From positions 124,001-188,000 of the forward strand of contig JAGTJL010000036.1 in NCBI GenBank assembly GCA_020746875.1: DNA of 64,000 bases, given 5' to 3'. Numbering within the stretch: position 1 is the first letter of the stretch; the number at the start of each line of letters is the position of its first letter. Source of the stretch: Rhexocercosporidium sp. MPI-PUGE-AT-0058. Taxonomy: Eukaryota; Ascomycota; Leotiomycetes; Helotiales. The translations under genes and the position numbers were made by a program. Below the pieces are notes generated by a model. It saw only the letters and a list, made by a program, of their open reading frames with translations, made no database searches and was not told where the DNA came from. Below, one piece after another: positions 35,963 to 47,558 of the stretch.

Positions 35963-36559
35963 TCAGTTCTCCAGTGCTGGCACAGAAACATAATAATCAG
36001 AAGCCGGGCCCACTCCGCACACGTTCGAATCAATCTCCCTCTTCTTCATGCGGATGAAGGCCCCCTTGATCATATAAGGATCCGCATGCTCTATCATCGC
36101 AGTGGACACGTCCTCGTTCTTCGTGGTAACGAGGACATCGCGCAGCAGTCGCATCAACGCACCGTCCACGTCAGCGCGTCTCGCGACGCCAAAGAAGCCC
36201 TCCCAGTACCAGCCCCTTGGGCTTGACGTATTTATCATCGTATTATTATTACTGACGAAATACTCGTGAAGAGAGTCCATAGCGGAGTTCTGTAGAGCGG
36301 GGACGCGGAATCGACCGCCTAGCTCCCAGACTTTCATGAGGACGAATGAGTTTGGGACGTCTTCGAGGGAGGTGAGGGTTTGGTAGTAGAGCCAGTGGAC
36401 GAAGATGCCGAAGGCGGTGATGTGGGTGTTATCGATTTCCAGGTCCATGGGCTTCGGTGATCTTGGGAGGAGTTTGAGGATGACTCGGAAGTACGGGGAG
36501 TAGTGGAGGAGGAATGCTTTGTGGATGGTGTATGATTTGATCATCTTCTGGCTTGGCAT
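35963..36559 (-). CDS. BTB/POZ-domain protein
   Basis: The main exon encodes 198 residues from the internal ATG. The BTB core is clear: YTIHKAFLLHYSPYFRVILK, then THITAFGIFVHWLYYQTL, then LMKVWELGGRFRVPALQNSA, and a C-terminal EHADPYMIKGAFIRMKKREI ending in SDYYVSVPALEN. In-frame codons upstream of 36559 (ANKKSRNPQEIVTIKVKPEK) also look genuine, so the true start lies further 5', probably in a first exon near 36690-36790. I could not settle the intron. It shares the ending Y-Y-V-x-V with the next BTB copy, suggesting duplication. No break is visible in the part I can read. Confidence 0.72.
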   Translation of the reverse strand: MPSQKMIKSYTIHKAFLLHYSPYFRVILKLLPRSPKPMDLEIDNTHITAFGIFVHWLYYQTLTSLEDVPNSFVLMKVWELGGRFRVPALQNSAMDSLHEYFVSNNNTMINTSSPRGWYWEGFFGVARRADVDGALMRLLRDVLVTTKNEDVSTAMIEHADPYMIKGAFIRMKKREIDSNVCGVGPASDYYVSVPALEN

Positions 36560-37284
36560 TAGGTCTGTAGGGGTTGAGTCTTTCTCTGGCTTGACTTTGA
36601 TGGTGACGATTTCTTGGGGGTTTCTTGACTTCTTGTTAGCTGTCTTGTTATAATTTTAAGGTGCAGTTGTTAGGGAACAAACGTCAGATTCGGAGGTGCC
36701 GGTAGTCGAAGTGCTACTGCTGGTTGACGCGCTGGGGGAGCGATTGAAAGGTTTCCAGGGGAGTCGAACGAGAATCCGTGAGGCATTTTGAACTTAACGA
36801 TGAGAGATGCTCTTGGATGGTCCTGTTCTTGCATGTCTATGTCATTGTTGGTGTTATGAGGCGGGTTCTTAGGTTGAAGTTGAAGCTGAGTTTGGTTTAC
36901 AAATATGTTGACAGGTGGGGAAACGCTAGTCCTCGCTTACAGTAGCTCCTCAAACACACTGCCTAATTTGGATGGCGCGACTGTAATGAGTGAAGTAAGC
37001 AATATTTTACGACTGAAAATGAACTCATGTATGGGAGAACAATCGCAAATGCTCGGAGAAGATTCCATTTGCTCAGTAAGTGCTGAAGGACAAGTGTATG
37101 CAAGTGGCTGCCATATATGTATCTGGAGCAAAGAATTTTGGCAAATGCTGTCAAAGCTCTCGAAGAGATGTTCCCAAAGTCCATCCCCTATACGGCTCAT
37201 GTTCCTACGCATTTGCCTGCTTGTTCTACCGCGACTGCCCTGTAACAAGATTCGAAGTCAAAAGAAATCAGGACCGTCCAAGCT
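36560..37284. other. 5' region of one BTB gene and 3' flank of the next
   Basis: Contains the unresolved first exon and promoter of the preceding minus-strand BTB gene (36560-36790). The rest has overlapping open frames without recognisable domains. Confidence 0.35.
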
Positions 37285-38260
37285 TCAGAACCTGTATCTC
37301 CGAAGCTTCATACCATGTGAACGGACATCTCCTATCACGGGCGGATTGAGATAGACCCCATCGGCGGGAACTCCAAAATCGTCCGCGTCGTTAAAATTAA
37401 AATCTAGGGCTCCACCACTCCTCTTGCGAGGGTTCTTGGCTTGCGCCTCTGTCCTGGACACACTGGCGCTTCCGACTTCTCTCGACGGGCCCGAATTGAT
37501 TTCACCTTCAACCGCAACGTAATACTCCTCGGCCAAACCGAAGGGATTTTTATTGTAATCGCCTTTAGCAAAGCGTCTCAACATATCCACCGAAAGCTCA
37601 TCAACCCAGGAGTTTCGTAAAGCGTTCGTCGCAAAGCAGATCCGACAATAGCATATCATTGAGGATATCGGAGTTGGACTCTTGGATTATCTTGGTGACA
37701 AGACTAACGTTGTATTCACAGCCAACATCGCTCAGAGTTTGGAACAGCATATTCATCGCCTGGTTTTGTAGTTTGGGGACGATGAAGCGCTCTGCCACAA
37801 TCCAAAGCTTTACCAGCATCTCTGGACCCATTTTGACGCCTTTGTCTGCCTCCACATTTTGGTGGTATACCCAGTTGACGAACGAACCGAAGATAACGGG
37901 ATCTATGTCGTCGAGCGTCATGGATTGAGTCTGGCCTTCGACAAATTGACTGTTGAAGGCGGCGGAAAAGAAGGGGGAATGGTGGCAGATGATGTTCTTA
38001 TGAATGATAAACTTGTAGGTGTTGGCTAAGGCTTGCATGAGGGTTGGTGGGCCGTTCCCTTGCTGGGGTTGACTTCCAGAGATGATAATGAGGATGGTAA
38101 CGACGGGTTGAGGAGCGCTATCTACAGTTAGTTTGAAAATACAGGTTGAGGGAAGAGGGAAGTCTTACAACAGGGATGGCTCCTTGGTTTTGATATTGTC
38201 TGTTCGAGGTGCTGCAGTTACTGCGGTGCTACTGCTAGATTTCAGACTGGAGGACGACAT
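37285..38260 (-). pseudogene. BTB/POZ-domain protein with a C-terminal frameshift
   Basis: Exon 1 (38260-38169, MSSSSLK-type leader) and exon 2 (from 38117) are joined by a GT-AG intron. The core then runs QPVVTILIIISGSQPQ, YKFIIHKNIICHHSPFFSAA, DIDPVIFGSFVNWVYHQNVE, and LVKLWIVAERFIVPKLQNQA. At about 37615-37640 this frame ends (ERFTKLLG, stop at 37601). The overlapping frame supplies the expected continuation (NSWVDELSVDMLRRFAKGDY, NKNPFGLAEEYYVAVEGEI), homologous to the end of the neighbouring BTB gene, and runs to 37285. A one-base indel explains this. A shorter protein ending at 37601 could still be made, keeping the BTB fold. Because most of the domain is intact, it may retain partial function. 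Confidence 0.68.
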
Positions 38261-39166
38261 CGTGGGTGCTTGAGGTGGAAGCAGAAATGAGGGTGTTGAA
38301 GACTCCAGATGTATTTGTGTCTCAAGAGTTCACGCGTGGGTCGAGGCTAGATCGCGATCTTTGTTATGAATATTAAGCAGTGTGTTAAAAGAGCTACGAG
38401 AGATAAACTTCAGGTAGGGAGGTAATCTAGGCCAGAAGGAGGCACTTTACAAGGTTCAATGTGAAAGTAACTTATGCTCTTCACGTGACTTGTCCGGGCG
38501 AGATTGAATGGAGAATCTGGCCGAGGAGTGGCAGTTCCAAAGAGATGAATCTTCTGTGTCAAGGTGAAGAAACCCATTAATGACTTGATAAGGGGGACTG
38601 CTCACAGAATTCACCTTTTGAGGTAGAAAACACAATTTGAAGCTACTCTGGTTAACACGTTTACGTGCAGGTCTTAATGCACTTCCTTAGATTCGATGGG
38701 CATGAATTAGATGAGATCATATGGGGCGGAATTCACTTGGTTTCTAGGTGTTTCATGCCATATAGTGTTTACAGAGGTAACAAAATGGTTGGTGATGGTC
38801 ACAATGGTCACAATGGTCAAGAGTAATCATCAAATTGGAAAAAGAATCATGTATGAATGTTTCGTAATGCTGCAATACCCTCGACTAAGATTGTTCAATA
38901 GCCTAATAAAGAGAGCTTCTGTGATGTAGCTGTCATTACCTGTGTGCGCACGATGGCCTCGCGTCATCGAACCCCGCAAAGAAACGCAAAACCCTGATCA
39001 GTTGACCCATGACCAAGGATGCCCATATGTATTTACAAAGAGAAAGAAACTAGCAAAGAGAAGCCAGGGTGGTGGTAGTTGGGCCATCTAGTCCAAGCTT
39101 CTCCAAGAAACTCAAGTGACTTTCCAACAAGGATCTGCACACCTAGCCCAGCCTTCAAGATAACTT
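38261..39166. other. Intergenic stretch
   Basis: No gene supported. It includes a small 9-bp direct repeat listed separately and flanks of two BTB genes. Confidence 0.35.
38795..38821 (+). repeat. 9-bp tandem repeat, three units (ATGGTCACA)
   Basis: Units begin at 38795, 38804 and 38813, the third ending in AG instead of CA. A minor slippage product in intergenic DNA. Confidence 0.7.
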
Positions 39167-40195
39167 CTAGTCAAAGAAGTCAACAAGAGCACACTCATCC
39201 TCCACCAGCTCCTCATCTTGGTCCACGTCGGCTCCTTCCTCCTTCTGGAAATCTCCGTCACAAGGAAGTGCCATTTCCAAGACGTGTTCTGCGATTTCGT
39301 TTGCGTCATCGTGGAAATGTTCTTGCATCGCATCTTCATCCTCTTCCTCGTCTTGGTCTACCGGGTCTTCGCAGTCTAGTTCGTTGAGCTCCTCCCCGAA
39401 AAGATCTTCCTCAACCTCGGGTATTCCCACATGGAACTTATTGGGGTTTGCGATATTGTGTCGGTCACTGTTGTGTCTGACGTCGTTGTGTTTGGCGTAG
39501 GCCATGCTCATGTCATAGAGAAGCTCTCTAGGAGCAGAATCTCTAAAGCTCCTAAGGAGCTCAGGGGTGAGACTATGGCTGGCGTGATGTATGGCTAATG
39601 CTCGAAGTGGCGTATCTTTGGTGTTGTCAGCCCCATATACATACATGATGAAGGCCGTCACGTCTACTATGTTGATGGTATCAAGAATAGGAACGATACG
39701 ACTCATAACCGTGTTCTGGAGGCCTGGCATATCGTAATGCTGTGCTAGATTCCAAAGCTTGGCTAGCGGGAGGAGGTGCGTCTTCAGCACATTCTTCGAC
39801 TTCTTGTTTGTTTCTGGATCCGCGAGTCGAATTTCTTGGGTGTAGAGCCAGTGTGACAATAGTCCGAAGATCTCGACTTCAACATCAGTGAGCTCGATGC
39901 TGACACAACCATCCGCGAAGATAGAAGCAAAGGCAGGTGAGTAGAAGCAGATGACTTCATGGTGGACCGCAAACTTCTTGCAGTGGGGCCCATTGCCGGC
40001 GACGATCGTAACGAGGAATGAGGGTTTGCTATTGTAGTGTGTTAACAGATGATCGAGAATAAGTAGTGCCAAGGGAAAGGCTAAAGGATGTAATTACGTG
40101 AAGTCCACCTTGGGTCCTCGGGCAGCGGCTACAGGATTGCGTGAAGGACTCGTGTTCTCAGACATAATGGAGATAATCGATGTGGGTGCGGACAT
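39167..40195 (-). CDS. BTB/POZ-domain protein with acidic C-terminal tail
   Basis: Exons 40195-40098 and 40028-39167, with an exact GT-AG junction (AC plus C encodes Thr before KPSFLVTIVAG), give 319 residues. The BTB core includes CKKFAVHHEVICFYSPAFAS, VEVEIFGLLSHWLYTQEIRL, and LLPLAKLWNLAQHYDMPGLQ. A helical BACK-like stretch follows (TPLRALAIHHASHSLTPELL). From about residue 240 the protein becomes a Glu/Asp-rich tail ending in DECALVDFFD. An internal in-frame Met (40165) is an alternative start. Intact, and the largest of the three BTB genes in this cluster. The role is unknown. The acidic tail could be a binding or activation surface. Confidence 0.85.
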
Positions 40196-41499
40196 GGATG
40201 GTGTAAGTACTGTCCTGTGATGGGTCCTCGATGACTTCGAAGTCTGATAGACGCACGACGAGTTCCCGAGGTCGTCGTAAGAGTACAAAAGTCTGTGGGT
40301 TCGAAATTCTTGTGTTATTGGATCTAGTATGTAGGCTATCTGCAGAAGTTGAGCTCGATAAGTCACTAGCCGTCTCACATGATGCTGTGTTAGCAGTAGA
40401 CAGCGGAGAAGGTAAGGGAGATGACCTGTGCGGGGATAGCGAAGAGTCTATCTCGGGTTCCTATTGTGGAGGCTGAGCTACGATAGAGTGGCTTATTAGT
40501 CTCATGATAATTAAGCTTGGTTATATCATGATTTCCTGACACATATCTGCCCAAAGACATTCAGCATTGTGCATGAGGAGTAGTTGTGTATCCGTGATTA
40601 GCTTGATAGAACACCTATAATGCCACTCCTTTTTGCAAGAGAAACAGGCGATCGGATCACCCTCCTCGCCGGGCATTATATAAAACCCATGCGCTGCTAG
40701 CTGTTTAGGAGGCTAACAGTCGTAAGACCAGCGTCCGAAGGAGTCTAACCTAGACGAAATCGTGGAAAAGGCGGTTAATATTTCAGCGGTTTTTGACATA
40801 TTAATTATTAATGTGTAAACGTAGAAGTGAGATGACCTGGTGTTGGATAACTTCAGTGGAGGAGTCGATGCTGTGACGAGACTCAGTGAGGGCGATAGTG
40901 ACTTCTATAGCGGATAGGTGCCATTTTTAGTATATGGAGCCTATTTGAGCCCCTCTAGTGAATGGAAGTTTTGTGCAGTTAAGCAACAAAGTTCTACATT
41001 GGTGGGGGCAAACTGGCATCATGAAGGGGCTGATCTCGCGAAGTCTATTCTTAGAATAGAGGGTCAAAATGCGGCCCCCTACCATCTTGGGTTGGAGATC
41101 GACTCAGGCTCCTTATTGTAAAAAGTTTCATTAGGTTAAAAGGGTTTGCACTGCCCGAATACGGAGTAATTTTAGATATGATGCGTATACGAATGCAAGG
41201 TGTGCTGCATTGTGAGGTTATCATGTGTTGGAACCGAATTGTGGCCCTCGCTAATCTTTCAGCCACTTCCAGTCGTCCAGCCGCCACTCATATCGTCTTT
41301 ACGAGAAACAATTAATGTATTATACAATAAGTCGCGCATCTATTGGCATCCCTGGTATCTTTGTATCGTATAGTTTTCCCCACACCCTTTGTAGTAAAAA
41401 GAAAAGATGAAAAAACTCCTAGTAATACGTCGCATAATCCTAACTCCTTGTCCTCGCCTATATAATCGCCTGTTCCTCCTTCCTTAAACGGCCAATTGC
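40196..41499. other. Intergenic stretch
   Basis: 5' flank of the BTB gene. GC content falls toward the RIP-altered block on the right. No gene supported. Confidence 0.35.
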
Positions 41500-43700
41500 T
41501 ATGTTAACGTTATAATCATCCCATCGTAAATTATATTATGGTCGTGAAATATGCTTGTAAAGATGTCCCTGTCTCTAATTGAAAAAAGAGTAAATCGGAG
41601 CTCACGAGCTAACGATTTGAGGTTCTCGAACTTCGGCGTAAACTTTATGATGATGTTCTCGAATCGGTTTTTGCTTATATCCCCTACCTTATTTCGAGCA
41701 ATTTTTGTATATATCTTAGTATACTAACCTCGCAGTATATTTGTTTTCGGTCTCACCACCTTGCTAGGTTTTTGCCTGCCCGTACCTTCGTAGCTATATT
41801 AAATGCATATCTATACGAAGACGTAAAAAAATAACTCGAGGTCGTACTAATATATATAACCTTTGCCTTTAAGAACCTCGACCATCATAAACTGCATAGT
41901 GCTAGTTCGGTAACGAGCCCTACTCGGTATACCGTCTAGCTCCTTTACTAAGTCCAAGTCAATTAGTCTTCTTTTTGAGGCTTCTTTAATAAGGAGTTTG
42001 GTAATAATAATATTATTCTCGGAGATAACCCGATAAAGAATCTTTCTATCCTCGAGTAGCGACTTATGGCCTCGGATAATATTACGTAGCGCTTTTAAAA
42101 GCTCTTTTACTAGTTAATATTCGTGAAGAGGTCGTCTAACTAGTAAAGTTACTATGTAGTAGTGCACTCGATTGCCGTACGTCTCACTTTCGCAATCTAT
42201 TAGATTATCGGCTCCGGCTTCTTAAATACTATTAACATTATTCCGCTGCTACAGATTTCGGTAATCCGCCAGACTATCGACCACTGTTTCTTAAATACTA
42301 TGAGCGCCGATTGCGTCTCGCTCGCCTTCTTTAATACGCACATTTATCCCGATGGCATAACTACCGTCGAATTTAAATCTCTTTAATTTGTTACCCCTAT
42401 TAAGTCTTTTATTTCTTTTTCTTTTCTATCTAGAGGAAGTAGTCGTAGCGCTGCTTACACCGATTCCTAAGCCTCTTAAGTAAGTCGCATTGCTCCTTGA
42501 TCTTCCGCTGAGACTTGTTTTAAAGTACGCTCAATTAAATTCCGAACTACCGTCGACTTAAGACGCTTTGCTCGATAGCTTTCGTAGCGCTCCGAATTTC
42601 AATATCTCGTCGGAAATGTAAAATAATATTTAAGTTACCATCGATAATAATTTACTTATAATTAAACTACATAGCAATGCCCGTGACTCGCCTCTCCTTA
42701 GCCAATTTTAATAGTTTTTTTTTTCCCGCTGCCTTTTATTAGACGACTAAGCGAACTTGACTATATACTCTTATTTTATAAAATCGCTTCTCCTTCCTCG
42801 ATAACACGATATTCCCCGATACATTATCGCTTTTATCTAAGCGATTAGCTTATTCTCCAAAAAGATCCTTATATCTCATATAACGGTGTACTTGCCGTTG
42901 CTATTACGCTTAATAAACGTGTTTAAACTTAATTTTATATTAAACATTATCGTGTAACCGACAAGGATTTTAACAAATCGCTCTAGCTCTTTGTAAATAT
43001 TAAACTTCTCGGAGTTATACGGTCTAAATCTATCGAATACTTAGAGCCGTATTATGCCTTCGCAAATTATAAACTTAGGTACGAATCGCCGCTCCGGTTA
43101 ACTTTCAAATACTTCGCGTACATACCCTACCAACTACACCAGTATTTTTGCAGATCGATCCTTATTAGGATTCTATTTATGTTTTATAATAACAAGTATA
43201 TTAGATTAGTCGTGCTCGCTATCTAGTAAGGCAGCGTCGGCGGGGGTAAGGAAAATGTCAAGCTTACGATCGGCCTCCGAGCCCCTTAACACTTTGTTTA
43301 CTAATATATAATATTTGCGGCGAAGTCCGTTAAGAACAGTATCCTAGAACTTTATGAACCACTTAAAGAATAGATTTTAAAGTAAAGGTTTTGGCCACCC
43401 GTTCTAATGACCCTCTATATACTGGGCTTTTGAAACTTCGTAAATATCCCTCGCGTTATTCGTTTAGGTCTTCCCTTCGAAGTATCGCTCGTAGAAACCT
43501 CTAATATTATAATAAACTCGCCTAGTAAGTTCTTTAAGTATTCGCTAATTAACTTCGTCGTGTGTCTGTTTAATCCCCCTCTGAGAAGCCGAGCTGGATC
43601 GTAGTAGCGTGTCGAAGACGGCTTTCTCGAAGGCAGTCGGAGGCGTGACAGGAGTAGTTCGCGCGATTAATTCAAATATAATAAGCCAAATATTCGCATT
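41500..43700 (-). pseudogene. FunK1-type fungal protein kinase, RIP-decayed
   Basis: No long open frame exists on either strand. Yet the minus strand reads as a FunK1 kinase with many stops. From the N-terminal side: GFYERYFEGK, YYILVNKVLRGSEADRKLDI, FLTPADAALLDSEHD, VREVF, KFIICEGIIRL, FDRFRPYNSEKFNIYKELER, then LLKLAKERRVTGIAM. The catalytic loop is KILYRVISENNIIIT, where kinases need H-R-D: it is now Y-R-V, so the enzyme is dead even apart from the stops. LIDLDLVKELDG, RARYRTSTMQFMMVEVL and YDLE follow. The block is TA-rich, with changes of the C-to-T/G-to-A kind expected from repeat-induced point mutation. That implies it was once a repeated sequence. Boundaries are approximate. Confidence 0.78.
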
Positions 43701-44347
43701 ATTCCAGGTTGGTGTATTAGGTTTATTCCTAACAATATGGTCGACTAAAGGAATTGCTAATGTAATATCTAGCTAATTCGAATCCACCCGACTATATAGA
43801 ATACTAAGGTCGCCAGCTAGAGTTCTATCACCAATTCGTAAAGGAAGGATACGGCTTGCTAGTTGATTTTGCAAAGCTAGGATAAGGTCGAGCACAAGAC
43901 TTTTGACAACTACGTACATTAGTAAGAAACGTAATCCCAAGAAGTTAAGCCACACCTGCGGTGGCAGCCGTTGAAAAGACAATTTGCACTGTATCGGACG
44001 ACAACGCGATACTAAGATCGGAACGTGTCGATTCAAAGAGGCGACGGAAGGTGCTTACACCTTCCTTGATCGGGTTGTTTCTGATTTTGTCCAGTTCGGA
44101 GGCTGTAGCAATGATGGCAGATTGAAAAGGTCGTGAATAGAGGACTGAGGACCTGAGATGCGAGGGATGCAAGTTGATAGAAAAGCATGTATCCAGAATG
44201 CTCCTGATGAGAGCCAAGACACCGAGTCAATCCATCACACCCTAGTAGGCCCAAGTACATCGTCACACACCGTGGTTAATCAAGCAGCGGATCATGAGAT
44301 TGAAAATGCTCCGCCACCCTCGAAACACTCCCCACGGGGGCCATAGC
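43701..44347. other. Intergenic stretch
   Basis: Transition from the AT-rich block back to normal composition. No gene supported. Confidence 0.3.
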
Positions 44348-45267
44348 ATGTCAGTGCAAACAGAACAGCTATCTGCAACCGAAGCTAAATTTTCTCAAGA
44401 TGAAGAGCTCAAGCGTCGCTACAGTCCTAGTCAGATGGAAGAACCTGGTAAAGATGTGGGTGTTTTAGACTACTTGCACCACACCAACGTGCATCATTTA
44501 AGATCTGAGCTCCTGAAACAATACGCTTTCTTGATAGTACAAGTTAAGAAATATTTGGATGGTATGGGCCATTCTTCTCTAATACATAATTTCATATCGC
44601 TAATAAGACCTTGCTTAGTTAGAGAAGCTCCTCTGAAACGGTTATCAAAGGATTTGGCAACATACAGTCAGTGCTATTTTGACGCTGACTGCGATTAAAT
44701 TGACGACTGTCTTTAGCTTAGGCTGAAAAAAACTACCAAGACTGGATTCGTCTTCCTCAGAGGGATAAATCGAGGCAAAACGAGAGCATCTATCACGAAG
44801 GCCGTGATTATATGGTGATGCAGACGATGGTAATAATTGCGTGTGCCGAGAGTTACAATTTGGTCGAAGACGGGGAGGGACTCGAGCTCCTTAAAAACCA
44901 GGGACTTCATTACGAAGAAAGAACTGAGAGACAAGATTTCGACGACGAATACAGGCCCGTAAAGGATAGCAGGGGCAGACGCGAATCGTTAAATAAGCAG
45001 AAAGAGAAGAGAAGATTTATTTCCCGAGCATACATGGCTGTCTTCGGAGGACGTGCAGTCATTTCCCCGATGCTTATCATGTCGTTGCACCCTACCAGAC
45101 TTACCCAACTTTTGACAGCGTCGCTATTTGTCGTGGTTATTGCCTTGGTCCTGGCTTGGCTAATGGACGATGCTGAGAAGAAGGACATGATTGCTGCTAC
45201 AGCCGCATATGCTGCCGTGTTTGTTGTGTTTGTTGTGTTTGTGGGTACGGCAACGGCCACGACTTAG
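44348..45267 (+). CDS. Membrane protein with DUF6594-like C-terminus, possibly broken
   Basis: Two coding stretches on one strand: from the ATG at 44348 (MSVQTEQLSATEAK; VHHLRSELLKQYAFLIVQVK) to about 44690, and from about 44728 (AEKNYQDWIRLPQRDKSR) to the stop at 45267. The end contains AYMAVFGGRAVISPMLIMSL, two hydrophobic helices, and a final AAYAAVFVVFVVFVG. The order (G-G-x-x-x-I-x-P-M-L-I-M, helix, then a helix rich in A-A-Y-A-A-V) matches the end of fungal DUF6594 proteins. I could not find an intron whose phase joins the stretches, and TAA lies between them. So either a small upstream exon is missing or an indel has split the gene. Function unknown. Confidence 0.45.
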
Positions 45268-45804
45268 TTTTGAGGTGCTGTGCATTGGGTTTTAAGATGT
45301 TTGAGGTGGTGGAGTTAGCTATTTGTGCAGTTTACAACGAAACACATTTAGGGGTACATACTAATGGTGGCAGTAAAAATTTGCGAAATCTCATCATTAT
45401 ACTCGTAATTCCCATTAAAGAAAGAAACTCTTCAAACCCTTTGCACTCGTCCTTGGGGCTCGCTTTAAGCCCGTGAGTATCACTCTACCCCTGAGATCTT
45501 GTGTGCTGAGTATCAAGGGCGGCAGGCCCCGAAGTAAATCAATACTCATATCCCAATTACTCATTCGCTGAAAGACATTAGCTGTTATGTATTCGTACTT
45601 CATTTAAGCAAAACCGCTTACGGTATCTATGCTGCAAGTACAGGTGTAGGGAAGAAGGGGACTTCGGTAATTATGGCCCGGAGTGTCCTCTAAACGGATT
45701 TATAGACCTTGGTCTTAAATGAAAGTAGACTCGGCATCTCCATAAAATTATAGGCACAGTATCCAGCCCCACGAATTTGCCTAAGCTCTTCAGTACCCTA
45801 CACG
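45268..45804. other. Intergenic stretch
   Basis: Between convergent genes. Nothing recognised. Confidence 0.35.
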
Positions 45805-46768
45805 CTAATACGCAGAGTACACAGTGTAGCTACCAGGCCCTGGCCAGTAACGATCTCCATCCGCAAGCTGACCCATACACTTTAGCATCATATAGCCGAC
45901 GAGCACTATAAAAAGTAGTTCGAACCCCAAGATACAGAGGATAATAACGGCAATGATTGGGATGCTGATGATCCTGCACAACAGAGCAGCGAGCGCGACA
46001 ATAGGCCCTATCACGAGCTGAACCGCCATGGATTCCGCGCCGCCGCCAGCGGAGGCAAGTGCACCAGGGCCGATAATCATCCCAGAGAAGAACATCACAA
46101 GCGCACCAGCGAACAGCACGAAGTCGAAGATTGCAACACCAAATAGTGTGCAGCGGTATTTGCGTTCGGACTTGGCTTCTATTGAAGGGGCGAAGAGGGC
46201 CAGGGAGGAACCCAAGTTGGCGAGACTTATGAGTAGAGAGAAGATTACTGCTGCTGCACCACCGCGGAGCAGAGATATGGATTGTTTTCGTCGAGAATCC
46301 GAGTTCGCTAGCGCAGAGAACTTTGGATCGGAAGGCTTTGTTGCGAGTGCTGATTTCCAAGTTGCAATTATGCCAGCCGTGTCGTGCAAATCCGAACCGC
46401 CCAGAGCCTTTTCCACAAGGTTCTCGATGGAAAACAATGGAGGAAAGGCATAGTGACATTTTGTGTGGCCAGGGGAATCGACATATAACTCGCAGGTACC
46501 TGTGTTGAAAAGTTCGTCAGTGAGTGTTGCAAAATGACTAGAGATAACCAAAAAAAACTTGACTTGACAAACCTGAGAACCCCCAAGACCAAGAATCCGG
46601 AAGGGCTGGATGATATAATTCGGTCTCATTGAAGGGTGTTGCAGTGGCGAGGTAGCGTATTATTGCACTCGTATCCGTGTTATACAAAGAAAGGACCTGA
46701 GTGGCTGGAGACAGACATCCAAGGACACAGGCAAAAGTAGCTCCGGCGGCGACTATTTCATCGTGAGC
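45805..46768 (-). CDS. Multi-pass membrane protein, SUR7/PalI-like topology, 5' end incomplete
   Basis: Exons 46768-46573 and 46499-45805 are joined by a GT-AG intron (73 nt). The splice links FNETELYHPALPDSWSWGFS to GTCELYVDSPGHTKCHYAF. There is a hydrophobic N-terminal helix (AAGATFACVLG), a luminal loop with two Cys (T-C-E-L and T-K-C-H), and then three clear helices: GGAAAVIFSLLISLANLGSS, FGVAIFDFVLFAGALVMFF, and a third of about 30 residues with PIIAVIILCILGFELLFIVL. This four-helix, Cys-loop plan resembles the fungal SUR7/PalI group of plasma-membrane proteins, but no diagnostic motif proves it. The unspliced frame starting at 46629 would be an alternative shorter model and is less likely. 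A first exon further upstream is expected. Confidence 0.6.
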
Positions 46769-47558
46769 CTCGAGGGGAAAGTGAAATTGCCGTTATCGAC
46801 TCACTGAAATACAGGAAGCTGAACCAGATACGTTGAACTGTTGGGTGGATGAACGGCTTCTTTTCCGGCTTCTCGCCGGATTCTTCATCAATGGAGCCTG
46901 TAAGAGTAAGTATAAAAGAACTGAAAGAATAACAGAAGGCTACAGACCCATTGTAATTCAAAATCATGGGAAAGAGGGAAATTGTTTGAATTACTCGTGA
47001 GCTCAAGGCAGATGGAAGTTAGAGAAGTGGGTGGGGATTGACTTTTGTTGATTCGAAAACCACCAAAAAAAAAAAGAAAGAAAAATAAAACTTGAAAGAC
47101 GATTTCAGCCCCGAGGCTTATGCGGTCGATATTGGGGGATATTTCTATCATTGTGGTCTAAAAAGGGGCTGTGGTTCATGGAGTTTGCCGACTCCAGGTT
47201 GATTATTATTGAAACGGCGTACGCCCCAGGCGGGTAATGCATCAAAACAGAAAATATTCGCAGGGAAGTTGCTTCTCTCCTCTTGGCCCTGCAGCTCGGT
47301 GAATTGTGCTCGATCTCATTGGGATTATTTCAGCGGCAATATTCGGCGCCTCCAGTTGAGCATTGACGATGGCGTTTGTGGCGACCCTCTGTCTCACAGC
47401 AATCACAAGAACCGATATCGCATGACTTCAGCCTCTTGGCGTCGATTTGGGGAGCAACACTCTAAGACCAGTATTTGCTTTGCATTCTTTTATTTCAGAT
47501 CGTTTGAAAGCTTATTATTCTTCAACAAACTTCTAGTGGGCTCAAGTAGGTATGTTCT
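46769..47558. other. Intergenic stretch
   Basis: 5' flank of the membrane-protein gene and 3' flank of the NACHT-like gene. It contains a poly-A/G run at 47066-47088. No gene supported. Confidence 0.35.

Noticed and set aside
36905..37354. 149-residue + strand ORF
   Set aside because: It overlaps the 3' end of the BTB copy on the other strand and shows no protein-like pattern.
38941..38990. Possible tRNA (a GGTTCGAT box on the minus strand)
   Set aside because: No acceptor stem or anticodon arm could be folded around it.
45805..46629. Uninterrupted 274-residue membrane ORF as the gene
   Set aside because: The spliced frame gives a better N-terminal sequence and uses a good GT-AG intron, while the unspliced leader reads through the intron.
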